Shown one piece after another: positions 48,293 to 48,500 of a stretch of DNA of 48,500 bases. The stretch is taken from assembly GCA_016283615.1 (NCBI GenBank), contig JAEENG010000087.1, positions 1 through 48,500 of the forward strand, written 5' to 3'. A program made the position numbers and the translations under genes. Origin of the DNA: Treponema sp. GTDB taxonomy: Bacteria > Spirochaetota > Spirochaetia > Treponematales > Treponemataceae. The notes beneath the pieces are model-generated. The model saw only the letters and a list, made by a program, of their open reading frames with translations. It had not been told where the DNA came from and did no database searches. Position 1 is the first letter of the stretch, and each line of letters starts with the position of its first letter.

Positions 48293-48499
48293 TTACCTTG
48301 TGGAATCAAGTCTGAGCGTTTCAGTTATGCGGTCAGAGACAGATGGAGGACCGTAATATTGAATTGGTCCCGGAAAGCGGTAATCTGTGTTAACTGCCCA
48401 TTCATCGCGGTGTTTTTCAAATTCCCTGAATGCGGGGGCGGTAATGTCTACGAGCGATTTTGAAACTACAGGCTTTAACTTTCCCTTTCGTGTTTCCAT
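48293..48499 (-). CDS. Hypothetical protein C-terminal fragment (may extend beyond window)
   Basis: 68-aa ORF touching the window edge, upstream of the htrA-like gene on the same strand. Confidence 0.4.
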   Translation of the reverse strand: METRKGKLKPVVSKSLVDITAPAFREFEKHRDEWAVNTDYRFPGPIQYYGPPSVSDRITETLRLDSTR

Positions 48500-48500
48500 T

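Noticed and set aside
1-48500. Mobile element, prophage or defence island
   Set aside because: No transposase, integrase, phage structural, restriction or CRISPR genes; gene content is core metabolic/informational throughout.

Overview
This 48.5 kb window is a chromosomal, housekeeping-rich segment whose gene content and order (mitochondrial-like EF-G, EarP-type EF-P, treponeme-style lipoproteins, endoflagellar genes) point to a spirochaete, most likely a Treponema-like host (inference). It is densely coding. I support about 39 CDSs, one tRNA-Arg(CCT), several intrinsic terminators and a few promoters. Recognisable genes include fhs (5' truncated by the window), ttcA, fusA (spdEFG1 type), coaE, polA, fliS, a FlgN-like gene, ftsH, a lolA-like gene, a RodZ-like gene, rimO, uvrD/pcrA, gatCAB, prs (divergent), rpmB, uvrB, an acyl-ACP thioesterase, efp, earP and an htrA-like protease. 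I saw no CRISPR array, prophage, transposase or rRNA. The most interesting items are: (i) a tight htrA / class-3 lipase with barrel-like C-terminus / earP / efp block, with Arg32 present in EF-P and a four-copy 13-bp tandem palindromic repeat overlapping the efp stop codon; (ii) a near-consensus sigma-28 promoter in front of fliS; (iii) a 277-aa protein that looks like a degenerate aminotransferase-fold protein; (iv) a small RecA/KaiC-like ATPase behind fusA; (v) a highly divergent PRPP synthetase in an operon with an FGGY kinase and a HAD hydrolase; (vi) a 14-repeat InlB-B/Listeria-Bacteroides-type lipoprotein. None of these alone proves a wholly new system. All were read by eye without database searches.
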